Of a DNA stretch of 64,000 nucleotides, positions 46,943-57,270 are shown one piece after another (the first letter of the stretch is position 1; each line of letters begins with the position of its first letter). This DNA is from Bizionia argentinensis JUB59. Lineage in GTDB: Bacteria > Bacteroidota > Bacteroidia > Flavobacteriales > Flavobacteriaceae. The stretch is taken from positions 62,001-126,000 of the forward strand of contig NZ_AFXZ01000009.1 of assembly GCF_000224335.1 (NCBI RefSeq), written 5' to 3'. The notes below the pieces were generated by a model that had not been told where the DNA came from, ran no database searches, and saw only the letters and a program-made list of their open reading frames with translations. The position numbers were made by a program, and so were the translations under genes.

Positions 46943-46976
46943 AAGCCTAAAATCTTTAAGATTTTAGGCTTTTTTT
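46943..46976 (+). terminator. tRNA-Pro terminator
   Basis: Perfect 13-base-pair stem (AAGCCTAAAATCT, loop TTA) followed by a T run. Its right end also pairs into the first long hairpin of the downstream repeat, so the two folds exclude each other. Confidence 0.88.
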
Positions 46977-47029
46977 ATGGCAACACGTCGCCGTCATCAG
47001 ACGAGCGAAAGTGTTGCCATAAAAAAGCC
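46967..47029 (+). repeat. Long hairpin at the start of the tandem array
   Basis: Bases 46967-46986 pair with 47011-47029 over 19 base pairs with one bulged T; the loop holds a nested CGTC-ATCA-GACG hairpin. The left arm includes the T tract of the tRNA-Pro terminator. Confidence 0.7.
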
Positions 47030-47452
47030 GTGAACTGCGAAAGCAGTTTAGACTTGATTGAGCAACAACCCTCATACAGGATCAGCGCAGCTAATCCTGT
47101 ATGGGTAAGCTAACTTATTTAATGTTTTTAAACTTTGCTATTTGCCTTCATCAGACGAGCGAAAGCGTTGCCATAAAAAAAGCCGTGAACTGCGAAAGCA
47201 GTTTAGGCTTGATTGAGCAACAACCCCATATAAGATCAGCGAAGCTAATCTTGTAAGGGTAAGCTAACTTAATTAATGTTTTTAAACTTTGCTATTTGCC
47301 GTCATCAGACGAGCGAAAGTGTTGCCATAAAGAAAGCTATCAACTGCGAAAGCAAGTTAGGCTTGATTGAGCAACAATCCCCACACAGGAAAAGAGAAGC
47401 TAATCCTGTTACTATTTTGAATGTTTAAAGATAGCCGTCGTCGGACAGGCAA
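46991..47452. repeat. Three-copy tandem repeat of a 154-base hairpin-rich unit
   Basis: Landmarks of the unit, such as the start motif (CCGTCATCAG or a one-base variant) at 46991, 47145 and 47299, recur exactly 154 bases apart. Copies 1 and 2 are nearly identical; copy 3 decays in its last third, and a short, degenerate fourth start (GCCGTCGTCGGAC) is seen near 47435. Each unit holds a GAAA-loop hairpin (AACTGC-GAAA-GCAGTT in copies 1 and 2), an outer AAGCC/GGCTT pairing and a 10-base-pair stem (CATACAGGAT with ATCCTGTATG in copy 1). No protein-coding frame persists through the units. Confidence 0.85.
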
Positions 47453-47536
47453 ACATAAACGTAAAAAACGCTTGTTTTGCTCACACCAAATTTTAAAACA
47501 CCTGATTGAGGTGTATGTTTTGATTATTTACGCTCG

Positions 47537-48529
47537 CTACTGCCCATTATTGATTAACTGGCTAGGCAAATACCCCAATTTCTTTTTAAAAGCAACCGTG
47601 AAATGTTGGGGGTTTTTATAGCCTACTTCGTATGAAGCTTGAGCAATTGTATAATCGTGTTTTGAAATCAACTGCATTGCTTTTTCAATCCTTAAAGAAG
47701 TTATGTATTGAAATACCGGTATTCCATAAACCTGTTTAAAAACAGTCTTAAATTTTGATGTATTAAAACCAGCTAATTCAGATAGGTTTTTTATGCTTAA
47801 TTCTGTTTCTAAATGACTTCTAATATAACTTTCTATTCGTACTAAACTCTCTCTATCCTCTTTTCTTAATTTATTAATTATGGAATCTGAATCGTTTGAT
47901 GCCAAAGCTATTAATAACAACTCTGTTAATTTAGATTCTAAATATGATTGCTTTATTACTCCGCCATACGAACACGTAAGAAAATCATTTACAATATTCC
48001 TCAATTGTCTGTTTAATACCAAGCCTTTATTAAAAAAACAGCAAAGCTCATTCTCTTTCTTTGCTTGTTGATATTTTTTTGAATTTTTTAAGAAACAGGT
48101 ACCCATTTTACACTCTAAAAAAGGCGCGGTAAAATAAATATTTAAAATACGCTTTTTGTGATTAAGGTATTTGTATACGTTTTTTGAAGGTGGAATATAA
48201 AATAAGTTATACATGTTTTTGTTTAAATTAAATTCCGAACATATATTCTCGTTAAAAGAAAAAGTGACATCGCCATCAATCACTATTTGAAGCAGAAAAA
48301 CCGGATGATTTTGAACAACTTGTATGGTGTGATTTTCTGAATTTTGAATATTCTGATCTTGGAAAAGTACAAATGCGTTGTTTAAGTGTATTTCTTTAAC
48401 TATTCCCGAGCCTGAATGTTTAAAATCTGAATATTCCTTCTCTGATAAAAAAGACGTTTCAAAGTCTTTATTAAAGCTTTTCACTAATTCTCTTCCATTG
48501 CATTCAGAACTTTTAAATCGAATTTCCAT
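47537..48529 (-). CDS. AraC-family transcriptional regulator
   Basis: 330 residues. The C-terminal 100 residues hold two helix-turn-helix units (LSIKNLSELAGFNTSKFKTVF and TIAQASYEVGYKNPQHFTVAF) typical of AraC/XylS proteins, including PchR-type regulators of siderophore uptake. The N-terminal part is a poorly conserved sensor domain. It is divergent from the TonB receptor gene with a 108-base gap, which makes that receptor the likely target. Confidence 0.9.
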   Translation of the reverse strand: MEIRFKSSECNGRELVKSFNKDFETSFLSEKEYSDFKHSGSGIVKEIHLNNAFVLFQDQNIQNSENHTIQVVQNHPVFLLQIVIDGDVTFSFNENICSEFNLNKNMYNLFYIPPSKNVYKYLNHKKRILNIYFTAPFLECKMGTCFLKNSKKYQQAKKENELCCFFNKGLVLNRQLRNIVNDFLTCSYGGVIKQSYLESKLTELLLIALASNDSDSIINKLRKEDRESLVRIESYIRSHLETELSIKNLSELAGFNTSKFKTVFKQVYGIPVFQYITSLRIEKAMQLISKHDYTIAQASYEVGYKNPQHFTVAFKKKLGYLPSQLINNGQ

Positions 48530-48637
48530 TTATCCCTTTTACGTTATAATAACTTCTCTTTGCGTTATTAAGAATCAATCTTAATAGTAGAGCTTTGCAA
48601 ATGTAAAGTTATTTTTAACAAGACTAATTATAAATAA

Positions 48638-51061
48638 GTGAATATAAAACTGTTTTTTTTGCTTTTTGCTATCGCGTTAACTACATATTCACAAGATAAG
48701 CAAAATACCATTTCTGGGAAAATTTTCGATACTTCTGGTCAACCGTTATTTGGAGCAACTGTAATTGTAAAAACTAATTTACGTGCAACAATTACCGATG
48801 AAAACGGTGCGTTTACTCTTGATAGAATTCCACAAGGAAATCATATAATTGAAACGTCTTATATGGGGTTTGTGCCGCAATCTAAAGAAATAAGTTTTTC
48901 TGATGACCAAATCAATAAAAACCTAACGTTAAACTTCACTTTAGTAGAACAAGTTGAAAATTTACAACAGGTTATAGTTCAAGCTAAAACTGAAAAACGA
49001 AAAACAGAAGAAAAAGGTTTTGCAGTAAATGTTATAAAAACAAAGGAAGCAAGTCTGCGTAATATTCAAACAAACGAATTATTAAATACCACTGCTGGTG
49101 TAAAAATTCGCCAAAATGGCGGATTAGGATCTGATGTAAGTTACAGTTTAAATGGATTATCTGGCAACGCGGTACGAATTTTTATTGATGGAATTCCTAT
49201 TTCTACATACGGCTCTTCATTTAGTCTAAACAGTATTCCAGCTTCTATGATTAAAAATATTGAAGTGTATAAAGGTGTCGTTCCTGGTCATTTGGCAGAC
49301 GATGCTTTAGGCGGGGCTATTAATATTGTTTTAAATGATGATATAAAGAACAGCCTTAACGCATCAGTTTCCTACGGGTCTTTTAATACGTTTCAGGCTA
49401 GCGCAAATACTATGTATCGTTTTAAACAATCTGGGTTTACGGTAAAAGCTTCTCTTTTTCATAATTATTCGGATAATGATTATAAAGTTTCAGGCAGAAG
49501 CATTTTAGTGGCTGGTTTAGGAGGTGTGCAAACGCCCATTACGGCTAGAAGGTTTAATGATGCGTATAGATCTACTGGTGGCATGTTACAAATTGGTTAT
49601 ACCAATGTAAAATGGGCCGATCAGTTTTTTGTTGGTGTAACAGGTTCTGATGCTTATAAAGAGGTGCAACACGGTGCTTTTATGACTATTATGCCGTATA
49701 AAGGACGGTTTTTAGAGTCGGTTGCTTTGCTGGCAAACCTAACCTATAAAAAGAAAGACCTTTTTACTGAAGGCTTAAATTTAAATATTCACGGTTTATA
49801 CGGAAAGAGAAATCGTGCAGTAAATGATACGGTTGCTGCTGCTTATAGCTGGAGTGGCGATAGAGCAATAGATTTTAGAGGCGATGAATATGAATACACC
49901 TGGGGCTCACAACAAGAAGGTGGTCCTACTTTAGCTAAAATTAAAAGAAAGGTGGCTTCTATTAGATCGGGTTTATCCTATGTAGTAAACGATCATCATA
50001 AGCTTTTAGTGAATCACGTTTACAGCGGAATTGATAGAGAAGATTCAGATGCTTTAAAGTCCGTTTTAGAAAACACCTTCAAAGGCTCTAGAGATTTACA
50101 TAAAAATATTTATTCTTTAAGCTATGAGTTAACAGCTATAGAGGAGAGGCTAAAAGTGAGTTTATTTGGTAAGCATTATCAACAAAAAACAGTTAGTAGT
50201 GATCCTGCAATTATGAAAGACTCTAATGGGCAAAACATAATAGTAGACGAAATTGTAAAAAGTTACAAAAAATTTGAAGGCTATGGTTTTGCGGCTTCCT
50301 ATGCTGTTTTTCCAAACATAGCGGTTTTAACATCTGCCGAAAAAGCCATTCGTTTACCAAATGAAACTGAAGTGTTTGGTAACGATGGCGATAATGTAGT
50401 AGCAAACCCAACTATAAACCCGGAATTAAGTAACAATTACAATTTAGGATTTACATTTGGATCGTTTAATATTAAAAAACATCAATTTACTATATCAACC
50501 AACCTATTTGCACGAAATATTGAAGACAGAATTGGTTTGCCAATTGAAACTTCATTAAACGTTGATAAAGACTTAATATTATATGTTAATCAAGGAAGCG
50601 GAACATCTAAAGGAATAGATGCGCAGTTAAATTACACGTACAATAATAACTTTGGGTTTAACTTTAATGTTTCGCGTTTCAATTTAAAAATTGAAAACGG
50701 CGGCGTGGAAATAGATGTTCCAAACACGCCTTTTTTTACTATGAATGGTGGTTTGCGATATTCATTTAATGATGTTATTCAAAAAAACACACGATTAAAT
50801 CTATTTTACTCCATGTACTTTACAGATAAGTTTTCATACTTAAATATTCAAGGAGCAAATACTGTAGGCGATGATTTTTTTAAAGTTCCCCAACAAATAT
50901 CTCAAGATGTCGGAATTAGCTACGCCTTACCCAAAAACAGGTTTGTTGTTAGTTTCGATATTAAAAATTTATTCGATAAACCACTTTATGATAATTTATC
51001 TGTACAAAAACCGGGACGCGCTTTTTACTTAAAACTAAATTATAAAATCAATAAATTTTAA
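48638..51061 (+). CDS. TonB-dependent receptor with carboxypeptidase-like domain
   Basis: 807 residues, starting with GTG (no nearby in-frame ATG fits the signal peptide LFFLLFAIALTTYSQ). Order: signal peptide, carboxypeptidase-regulatory-like domain (ISGKIFDTSGQPLFGATVIV... about 24-105), plug (NTTAGVKIRQNGGLGSDVSY, LSGNAVRIFIDG, ALGGAINIVL), then a 22-strand barrel ending FYLKLNYKINKF. Neighbouring AraC regulator and DUF4374 lipoprotein suggest import of an iron chelate such as a siderophore. Ligand unknown. Confidence 0.93.
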   Translation: MNIKLFFLLFAIALTTYSQDKQNTISGKIFDTSGQPLFGATVIVKTNLRATITDENGAFTLDRIPQGNHIIETSYMGFVPQSKEISFSDDQINKNLTLNFTLVEQVENLQQVIVQAKTEKRKTEEKGFAVNVIKTKEASLRNIQTNELLNTTAGVKIRQNGGLGSDVSYSLNGLSGNAVRIFIDGIPISTYGSSFSLNSIPASMIKNIEVYKGVVPGHLADDALGGAINIVLNDDIKNSLNASVSYGSFNTFQASANTMYRFKQSGFTVKASLFHNYSDNDYKVSGRSILVAGLGGVQTPITARRFNDAYRSTGGMLQIGYTNVKWADQFFVGVTGSDAYKEVQHGAFMTIMPYKGRFLESVALLANLTYKKKDLFTEGLNLNIHGLYGKRNRAVNDTVAAAYSWSGDRAIDFRGDEYEYTWGSQQEGGPTLAKIKRKVASIRSGLSYVVNDHHKLLVNHVYSGIDREDSDALKSVLENTFKGSRDLHKNIYSLSYELTAIEERLKVSLFGKHYQQKTVSSDPAIMKDSNGQNIIVDEIVKSYKKFEGYGFAASYAVFPNIAVLTSAEKAIRLPNETEVFGNDGDNVVANPTINPELSNNYNLGFTFGSFNIKKHQFTISTNLFARNIEDRIGLPIETSLNVDKDLILYVNQGSGTSKGIDAQLNYTYNNNFGFNFNVSRFNLKIENGGVEIDVPNTPFFTMNGGLRYSFNDVIQKNTRLNLFYSMYFTDKFSYLNIQGANTVGDDFFKVPQQISQDVGISYALPKNRFVVSFDIKNLFDKPLYDNLSVQKPGRAFYLKLNYKINKF

Positions 51062-51080
51062 CAATTAAATAAAAATAAAA

Positions 51081-52418
51081 ATGAAACGTAACTTTTTAAA
51101 TTTCAAAATATTAATATTAGCTGTATTATCCATTGGACTAATGACGTCTTGCAGTAGCGATGATGTTATTAAAACTCCAAACCCAGATCCAATTGAAGGT
51201 TCTAGATGGATAACAGTAGCCGCTGCCAAAATGGGGGATAACCCAGGAGACGGTAATGGAGGTACATTACTTTATGCAATTAATAGCGAAGAAGCCAAAG
51301 ACCCAACCAGAACTGTTAATCCTTTTGATAATGGGTTTATCGTGCCATCTAACAGAACGGCTAGATTGCAAGCTTCTGAAGATGGTAATACAATATTTAA
51401 CATTAGCTACGCTGGAGATACTGGTGGTAACTATTCAAAATATACTGTAAAAGGGGGGCAAAACTTTTTGCCAACAGGTTCAGAGATTAGTATAGCTCAA
51501 TATGTTGGAACCGCACCAAGATGGATTAAGTTATTTGATGGCGACCAAACAGGCGCTGCAGTATACGTGTCTACAGAAAATGAAGTTGATGCCAACGGCA
51601 CATATGTCCGTACAAATGCTAAAATAGGTGTGGTTACTTTAGATTTGGTAAACTCATCCATAAATAATTTTCAAGAACACAATATTCCTTTAACGCCTGC
51701 TGAAGAAGCTGCTGGTTATTATTTTTCCCGAATTGATATGCCTGTTTTAAATGCCGCAGGTAATAAACTATATATTGGTGGTCGTTTAAGTAAGGTTAAT
51801 CCTGCAACTACAGAAAGTGATAGCGATTACGAAGTTTTAGGTTCTAAAACCATTGTATTAGATTATCCGTCGTTAACAAATCCAACTGTAATTACGTCTG
51901 CAGTAGGTAAAGGAAATACAAATGGATACCGCAGTATAAATGCTTTTGAATATAATGGAAGTGTTTACCAAGCGAATCAAAGTGATCCAAATGGCTCACA
52001 TATTTTAAAAATTGGTGCAGATAACGAATATGACGATTCCTATATATTTAATTTAAGTGATGCTTTAGGTGTTCAAGATGCTTATATTTTAGCATGGAGA
52101 CCTGCAGGAAACGGAAAGGCAGTATTAGCTTACCGTCATGCTGGTTCTGCTGAAGGTGTGGCAGGTTCACAAGGCTTTTTCGCATTGGTAGACTTAAATG
52201 CAAAAACAGCTCAAAAAATTGATGATATTCCATATAATCCAGATTTCTACTTATTCCAATACCAAGGTTTTGTTGTGGATGGAACGGAGATATACGTAAC
52301 CCAAGCTCCGGTAGGACAAGATGGTAATATTTACGTTATTGAAACTGAAACAGGTGAAGTAACTAAAGGTGCTAAATTAAAAAACGTACGAGGAAGTCAC
52401 TTTATTGGCGCTTTCTAA
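51081..52418 (+). CDS. DUF4374 lipoprotein
   Basis: 445 residues with a lipoprotein signal (LMTSC) and a beta-propeller-like body (WITVAAAKMGDNPGDGNGG, then repeated blocks). DUF4374 proteins of Bacteroidota are regularly encoded next to TonB receptors for siderophores, and are thought to bind the ferric ligand at the cell surface; that role is inferred by context. It lies 19 bases after the receptor gene and is closed by a hairpin terminator. Confidence 0.85.
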   Translation: MKRNFLNFKILILAVLSIGLMTSCSSDDVIKTPNPDPIEGSRWITVAAAKMGDNPGDGNGGTLLYAINSEEAKDPTRTVNPFDNGFIVPSNRTARLQASEDGNTIFNISYAGDTGGNYSKYTVKGGQNFLPTGSEISIAQYVGTAPRWIKLFDGDQTGAAVYVSTENEVDANGTYVRTNAKIGVVTLDLVNSSINNFQEHNIPLTPAEEAAGYYFSRIDMPVLNAAGNKLYIGGRLSKVNPATTESDSDYEVLGSKTIVLDYPSLTNPTVITSAVGKGNTNGYRSINAFEYNGSVYQANQSDPNGSHILKIGADNEYDDSYIFNLSDALGVQDAYILAWRPAGNGKAVLAYRHAGSAEGVAGSQGFFALVDLNAKTAQKIDDIPYNPDFYLFQYQGFVVDGTEIYVTQAPVGQDGNIYVIETETGEVTKGAKLKNVRGSHFIGAF

Positions 52419-52442
52419 AATAACAAGTAAAAGATAATTTTA

Positions 52443-52478
52443 GGTCCCTTTCTGAATATATTCGGGAAGGGGCTTTTT
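52443..52478 (+). terminator. Terminator after the DUF4374 gene
   Basis: Imperfect stem with arms around GTCCCTTTCTGAA and TTCGGGAAGGGGC, followed by a T run. Confidence 0.75.
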
Positions 52479-52664
52479 ATATTTAAATAGTGATAAAAAA
52501 GTCAATTTTTTGCTACAGAAAACTTTTAGCAAATTATTTTTATATTATTTAATTAAAAGAGTGTATTGTTTTAATTATTAGATGCGTATAGAGGTGGCTC
52601 CTGGGGATTAAGGCATTATATATACCTGATTTTTTTCTTTTTTAAAATGAAAACTGCTATTTGA

Positions 52665-52696
52665 TTTGATTGTATCATTTATGTTTAATACATTTA
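52665..52696 (+). promoter_or_regulatory. Thiamine operon promoter
   Basis: TTTG (52665-52668), a 20-base spacer and TACATTTA (52689-52696) fit the -33/-7 consensus with one mismatch in the -7 box. The predicted transcription start lies right before the riboswitch. Confidence 0.5.
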
Positions 52697-52703
52697 TCAC
52701 GTA

Positions 52704-52785
52704 AACTTTAGGGGTGTTCTAAATATTTAGAACTGAGAAAGACTCTTTGAACCTGATTTGGTTAGTACCAGCGAAGGGAAAAGTT
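52704..52785 (+). promoter_or_regulatory. TPP riboswitch (THI element)
   Basis: The conserved THI-box landmarks occur in order: AACTTT of P1 (52704), GGGGTG (52711), CTGAGA (52733), TTTGAACCTGAT (52746-52757), then TTAGTACCAGCGAAGGGAA (52762-52780) and the closing AAAGTT. It senses thiamine pyrophosphate and controls the thi operon beginning with thiS. Confidence 0.95.
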
Positions 52786-52917
52786 GAAAAACACATTGCA
52801 ATATGTGTTTACATACCTTTTCATTATTGTACTCATTTTTTTTAATGGGTGCTATTTTCAAAAATATAACTTCTCGAAACCCTTATTATTTACAGAATAT
52901 TCAAAATATACTGTACA
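52786..52917 (+). promoter_or_regulatory. Expression platform and leader of thiS
   Basis: A hairpin (arms AAACACAT and ATGTGTTT, 52789-52809) and T-rich stretches follow the riboswitch. This may be the terminator/antiterminator or a ribosome-site control, but I cannot fix the mechanism from sequence. Confidence 0.45.
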
Positions 52918-53121
52918 ATGATGACAATACGGGTTAATGACAACACTTTAGAAATCAACAACGATTTAAATATTCTACAATTACTTGAACGTTTAAAATT
53001 TCCAACACATGGCATTGCTGTGGCCATTAATGAAAACATAATTTCTAGAGAATTATGGATGTCTAAAACATTTACGGAAAACGATCATATTTTGATAATT
53101 CAAGCCACTCAAGGTGGTTAA
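52918..53121 (+). CDS. thiS: Sulfur carrier protein ThiS
   Basis: 67 residues of a ubiquitin-like sulfur carrier ending in the required diglycine (QATQGG). The C-terminal glycine is adenylated by ThiF and converted to thiocarboxylate, donating sulfur for the thiazole ring. Two consecutive ATGs (52918 and 52921) are possible starts. First gene behind the TPP riboswitch. Confidence 0.93.
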   Translation: MMTIRVNDNTLEINNDLNILQLLERLKFPTHGIAVAINENIISRELWMSKTFTENDHILIIQATQGG

Positions 53122-53147
53122 TAACGTCATTAAATAATCGAAATTAA

Positions 53148-55025
<1,878 letters not shown>

Positions 55026-55030
55026 AATTA

Positions 55031-55125
55031 TTAGGGAGTTCCCACGCTTTTTTCAGCAAAGCGTGGGCGGGCTTTCCGCTATATCTTTTGCCGAAAAAGC
55101 AAAAGGATGTCGCTGCAATCCCTAA
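55031..55125. repeat. Palindromic intergenic repeat inside the thi operon
   Basis: Outer arms TTAGGGA/TCCCTAA enclose a strong hairpin (CCCACGCTTT ... AAAGCGTGGG, 55041-55067) and a second, partly paired segment with GCAAAAG/CTTTTGC. The internal text (GCTTTCCGCTATATC... GGATGTCGCTGCAATCCC) is like a repeat I recall in many Flavobacteriaceae genomes. Confidence 0.7.
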
Positions 55126-55199
55126 CTCATAAAAATATAAGCTCAATAACTTTTGGACTAAATTTAACGAATGTTAAAATTCAATTAAAATAATTAAAT

Positions 55200-55787
55200 A
55201 TGATCGTTTTAATAGCACCAGAAAAAGATGTTCCAAACGAAATAGACATACTTAATCAGTTATTTCATGAAGGATTGCAGTATTATCATATTCGAAAACC
55301 AGATAAAAACTACCAACAACATGCTGATTATTTAAATCAAATAGATACTAAATATCACAATAGAGTTGTAACCCATAATTTTCATGAACTTATTAATGAA
55401 TATAATTTAAAAGGCATTCATTTTCAAGAGCAAAAAAGAATAGATCATATTGATAATCCAGGACGGTATTTTAAAGGACTTAATATGTATGGGAAAACTA
55501 TAAGCTCATCTTTCCATGAAGTAGAAACTATAGAAGATTGCTATTTTGAATTCGACTATCATTTATTAAGTCCCGTATTTACATCTATATCAAAAGAAGG
55601 ATACGCAGGACGTGGATTTGATGTAAATCATGTAGATAAACTAATCATTGGCATGGGTGGTGTAACAACTAATAACTTGGATACAATTATCAAATTAGGA
55701 TTTAAAGGCGTTGGTGTTTTAGGAGGTATTTGGAATAGTGAAAATCCAGTCGAAGATTTCAAAACAATGCGTAATCACTTTAATTAA
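55200..55787 (+). CDS. Thiamine phosphate synthase-like protein (ThiE/TenI family)
   Basis: 195 residues with the TIM-barrel pattern of ThiE/TenI: QYYHIRKPDKNYQQHADYL, THNFHELINEYNLKGIHFQE, SSSFHEVE, LLSPVFTSISKEGYAGRGF, IIGMGGVTTNNLD and KGVGVLGGIWN. The phosphate-binding GMGG and SPVF..S segments are kept, but several ThiE positions differ from the second copy in this operon. It could be a TenI-like thiazole tautomerase partner. Separated from thiC by a repeat-bearing 174-base gap. Confidence 0.85.
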   Translation: MIVLIAPEKDVPNEIDILNQLFHEGLQYYHIRKPDKNYQQHADYLNQIDTKYHNRVVTHNFHELINEYNLKGIHFQEQKRIDHIDNPGRYFKGLNMYGKTISSSFHEVETIEDCYFEFDYHLLSPVFTSISKEGYAGRGFDVNHVDKLIIGMGGVTTNNLDTIIKLGFKGVGVLGGIWNSENPVEDFKTMRNHFN

Positions 55788-55836
55788 CAGTGCGTAACCT
55801 TAAATTTTATTTGGTATCGCAGCAAACAACATGTAA

Positions 55837-56613
55837 ATGAGCAATCATAACTACCTATTATCAATAGCGGGTTTAGATCCTTCCAGCGGTGCTGGATTAA
55901 CTGCGGATATTAAAACATTTGAAGCGCATGGTTTTTACGGTCTGTCCGTTTGTACTGCTATAACTATTCAAAATGATATTGATTTTAAAGAATCTCATTG
56001 GGTAGATACGGCAATTATTATCAAACAAATAGAAACCTTATTTGAGCGGTTTGAAATTCATGTTGTAAAAATAGGTGTTATTGAAAATTGGACCGTTTTA
56101 GCAACTATTGTTGAAAAGTTACATGAATTAAATGCCTCTATTAAAATAATTGTAGATCCGGTTTTAAGTGCCAGTAGCGGTTTTGTTTTTCATAGTGAAA
56201 TGGACTTAAATGTATTGGATAGTTTGATGGATAAAATATATATTCTGACACCTAATTACGAGGAAATTCAGCGTTTATATCCGGCTCTAAATATTGAAGA
56301 AACTATAGCGCATATAAGTGGTAAAACAAACATTTATCTAAAAGGTGGACACCGAACAGATAAAAAAGGTTGGGACGAATTATACCACAGTCAAATAGTC
56401 ATGGTAAACCTACCACCTGGCGTAATTGAAATTTCAGAAAAGCATGGCAGCGGCTGTGTTTTATCGTCTGCTTTAGCTGCAAATATTGCTTTAAATCTAG
56501 AGTTAGAAGAAGCGTGTATAAACGCAAAAAATTATACAGAGCATTTTTTAAATAGCAACTTAAGCTTATTAGGAAATCATAATTATAATAGAATACAGCA
56601 ATCGGTAAAATAA
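55837..56613 (+). CDS. thiD: Hydroxymethylpyrimidine/phosphomethylpyrimidine kinase
   Basis: 258 residues of a ribokinase-fold kinase: IAGLDPSSGAGLTADIKTFEA at the N-terminus, GVCTAITIQN-like GLSVCTAITIQND, KIGVI, and the anion-hole and catalytic region EKHGSGCVLSSALAAN. Phosphorylates HMP and HMP-P for thiamine synthesis. It lies 49 bases after the ThiE-like gene and one base before thiE. Confidence 0.94.
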   Translation: MSNHNYLLSIAGLDPSSGAGLTADIKTFEAHGFYGLSVCTAITIQNDIDFKESHWVDTAIIIKQIETLFERFEIHVVKIGVIENWTVLATIVEKLHELNASIKIIVDPVLSASSGFVFHSEMDLNVLDSLMDKIYILTPNYEEIQRLYPALNIEETIAHISGKTNIYLKGGHRTDKKGWDELYHSQIVMVNLPPGVIEISEKHGSGCVLSSALAANIALNLELEEACINAKNYTEHFLNSNLSLLGNHNYNRIQQSVK

Positions 56614-56614
56614 A

Positions 56615-57247
56615 ATGATTCCAAAATTACATTATATATCACAAGGAACAACAATTAAAGAACATCTTGAAAATGCTCAAGCAGCATGTGAATCTGGTGC
56701 TAATTTGATACAGTTACGTATAAAAAATGCAAGTCCTAAAGACGTATTAAAAGCAGCAGAGGAAGCGAGGGAAATCACGAATCATTATCAAACGCGCTTA
56801 ATAATTAATGATTATTATAAAATAGCCAAACAGGTAAAAGCGGATGGCGTTCATCTAGGCAAAGAAGACGCAGAAATAGCTACCGCAAAGGCAACTTTAT
56901 TTAGTTGGCAAATTATTGGCGGTACTGCCAATACCATAGAGGATTGTAGCATTTTAATCAATGAAAAGGTGGATTATATTGGATTAGGGCCTTATCAATT
57001 TACAAATACCAAAACCAATTTAAGTCCAGTACTTGGATACAGTGGTTATCTAACAATTATAGGTGAATTAAATACAAAAACACCAATTATTGCTATAGGT
57101 GGGATTACACTAAATGAGGTACCCAAATTATTAAAAACAGGTGTTTATGGCATAGCAGTATCGGGAGAAGTAACCAGAAATTTTAAGGCGATAAGTACGT
57201 TTAACAACTTGCTTGAAGTTGAAGGAGCGCTGGGAAAAGAGATTTAG
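56615..57247 (+). CDS. thiE: Thiamine phosphate synthase
   Basis: Joins HMP-PP with the thiazole phosphate to thiamine phosphate. 210 residues; TIM barrel with NLIQLRIKNAS, RLIINDYYKIAKQVKADGVHLGKED, IGGTANT, YIGLGPYQFTNTK and IIAIGGITLNEV. Better match to canonical ThiE than the other family member upstream in this operon. One base after thiD. Confidence 0.93.
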   Translation: MIPKLHYISQGTTIKEHLENAQAACESGANLIQLRIKNASPKDVLKAAEEAREITNHYQTRLIINDYYKIAKQVKADGVHLGKEDAEIATAKATLFSWQIIGGTANTIEDCSILINEKVDYIGLGPYQFTNTKTNLSPVLGYSGYLTIIGELNTKTPIIAIGGITLNEVPKLLKTGVYGIAVSGEVTRNFKAISTFNNLLEVEGALGKEI

Positions 57248-57270
57248 AATCCGAATTATAAAAATATAAA

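Noticed and set aside
46991-47452. CRISPR-like array
   Set aside because: The repeated unit is 154 bases long with no variable spacers and no cas genes nearby, so it is a tandem repeat and not a CRISPR.
47421-47621. 66-residue frame in the AraC/array gap
   Set aside because: It overlaps the repeat remnant and the 3' end of the AraC gene on the other strand, and has no recognisable protein character.
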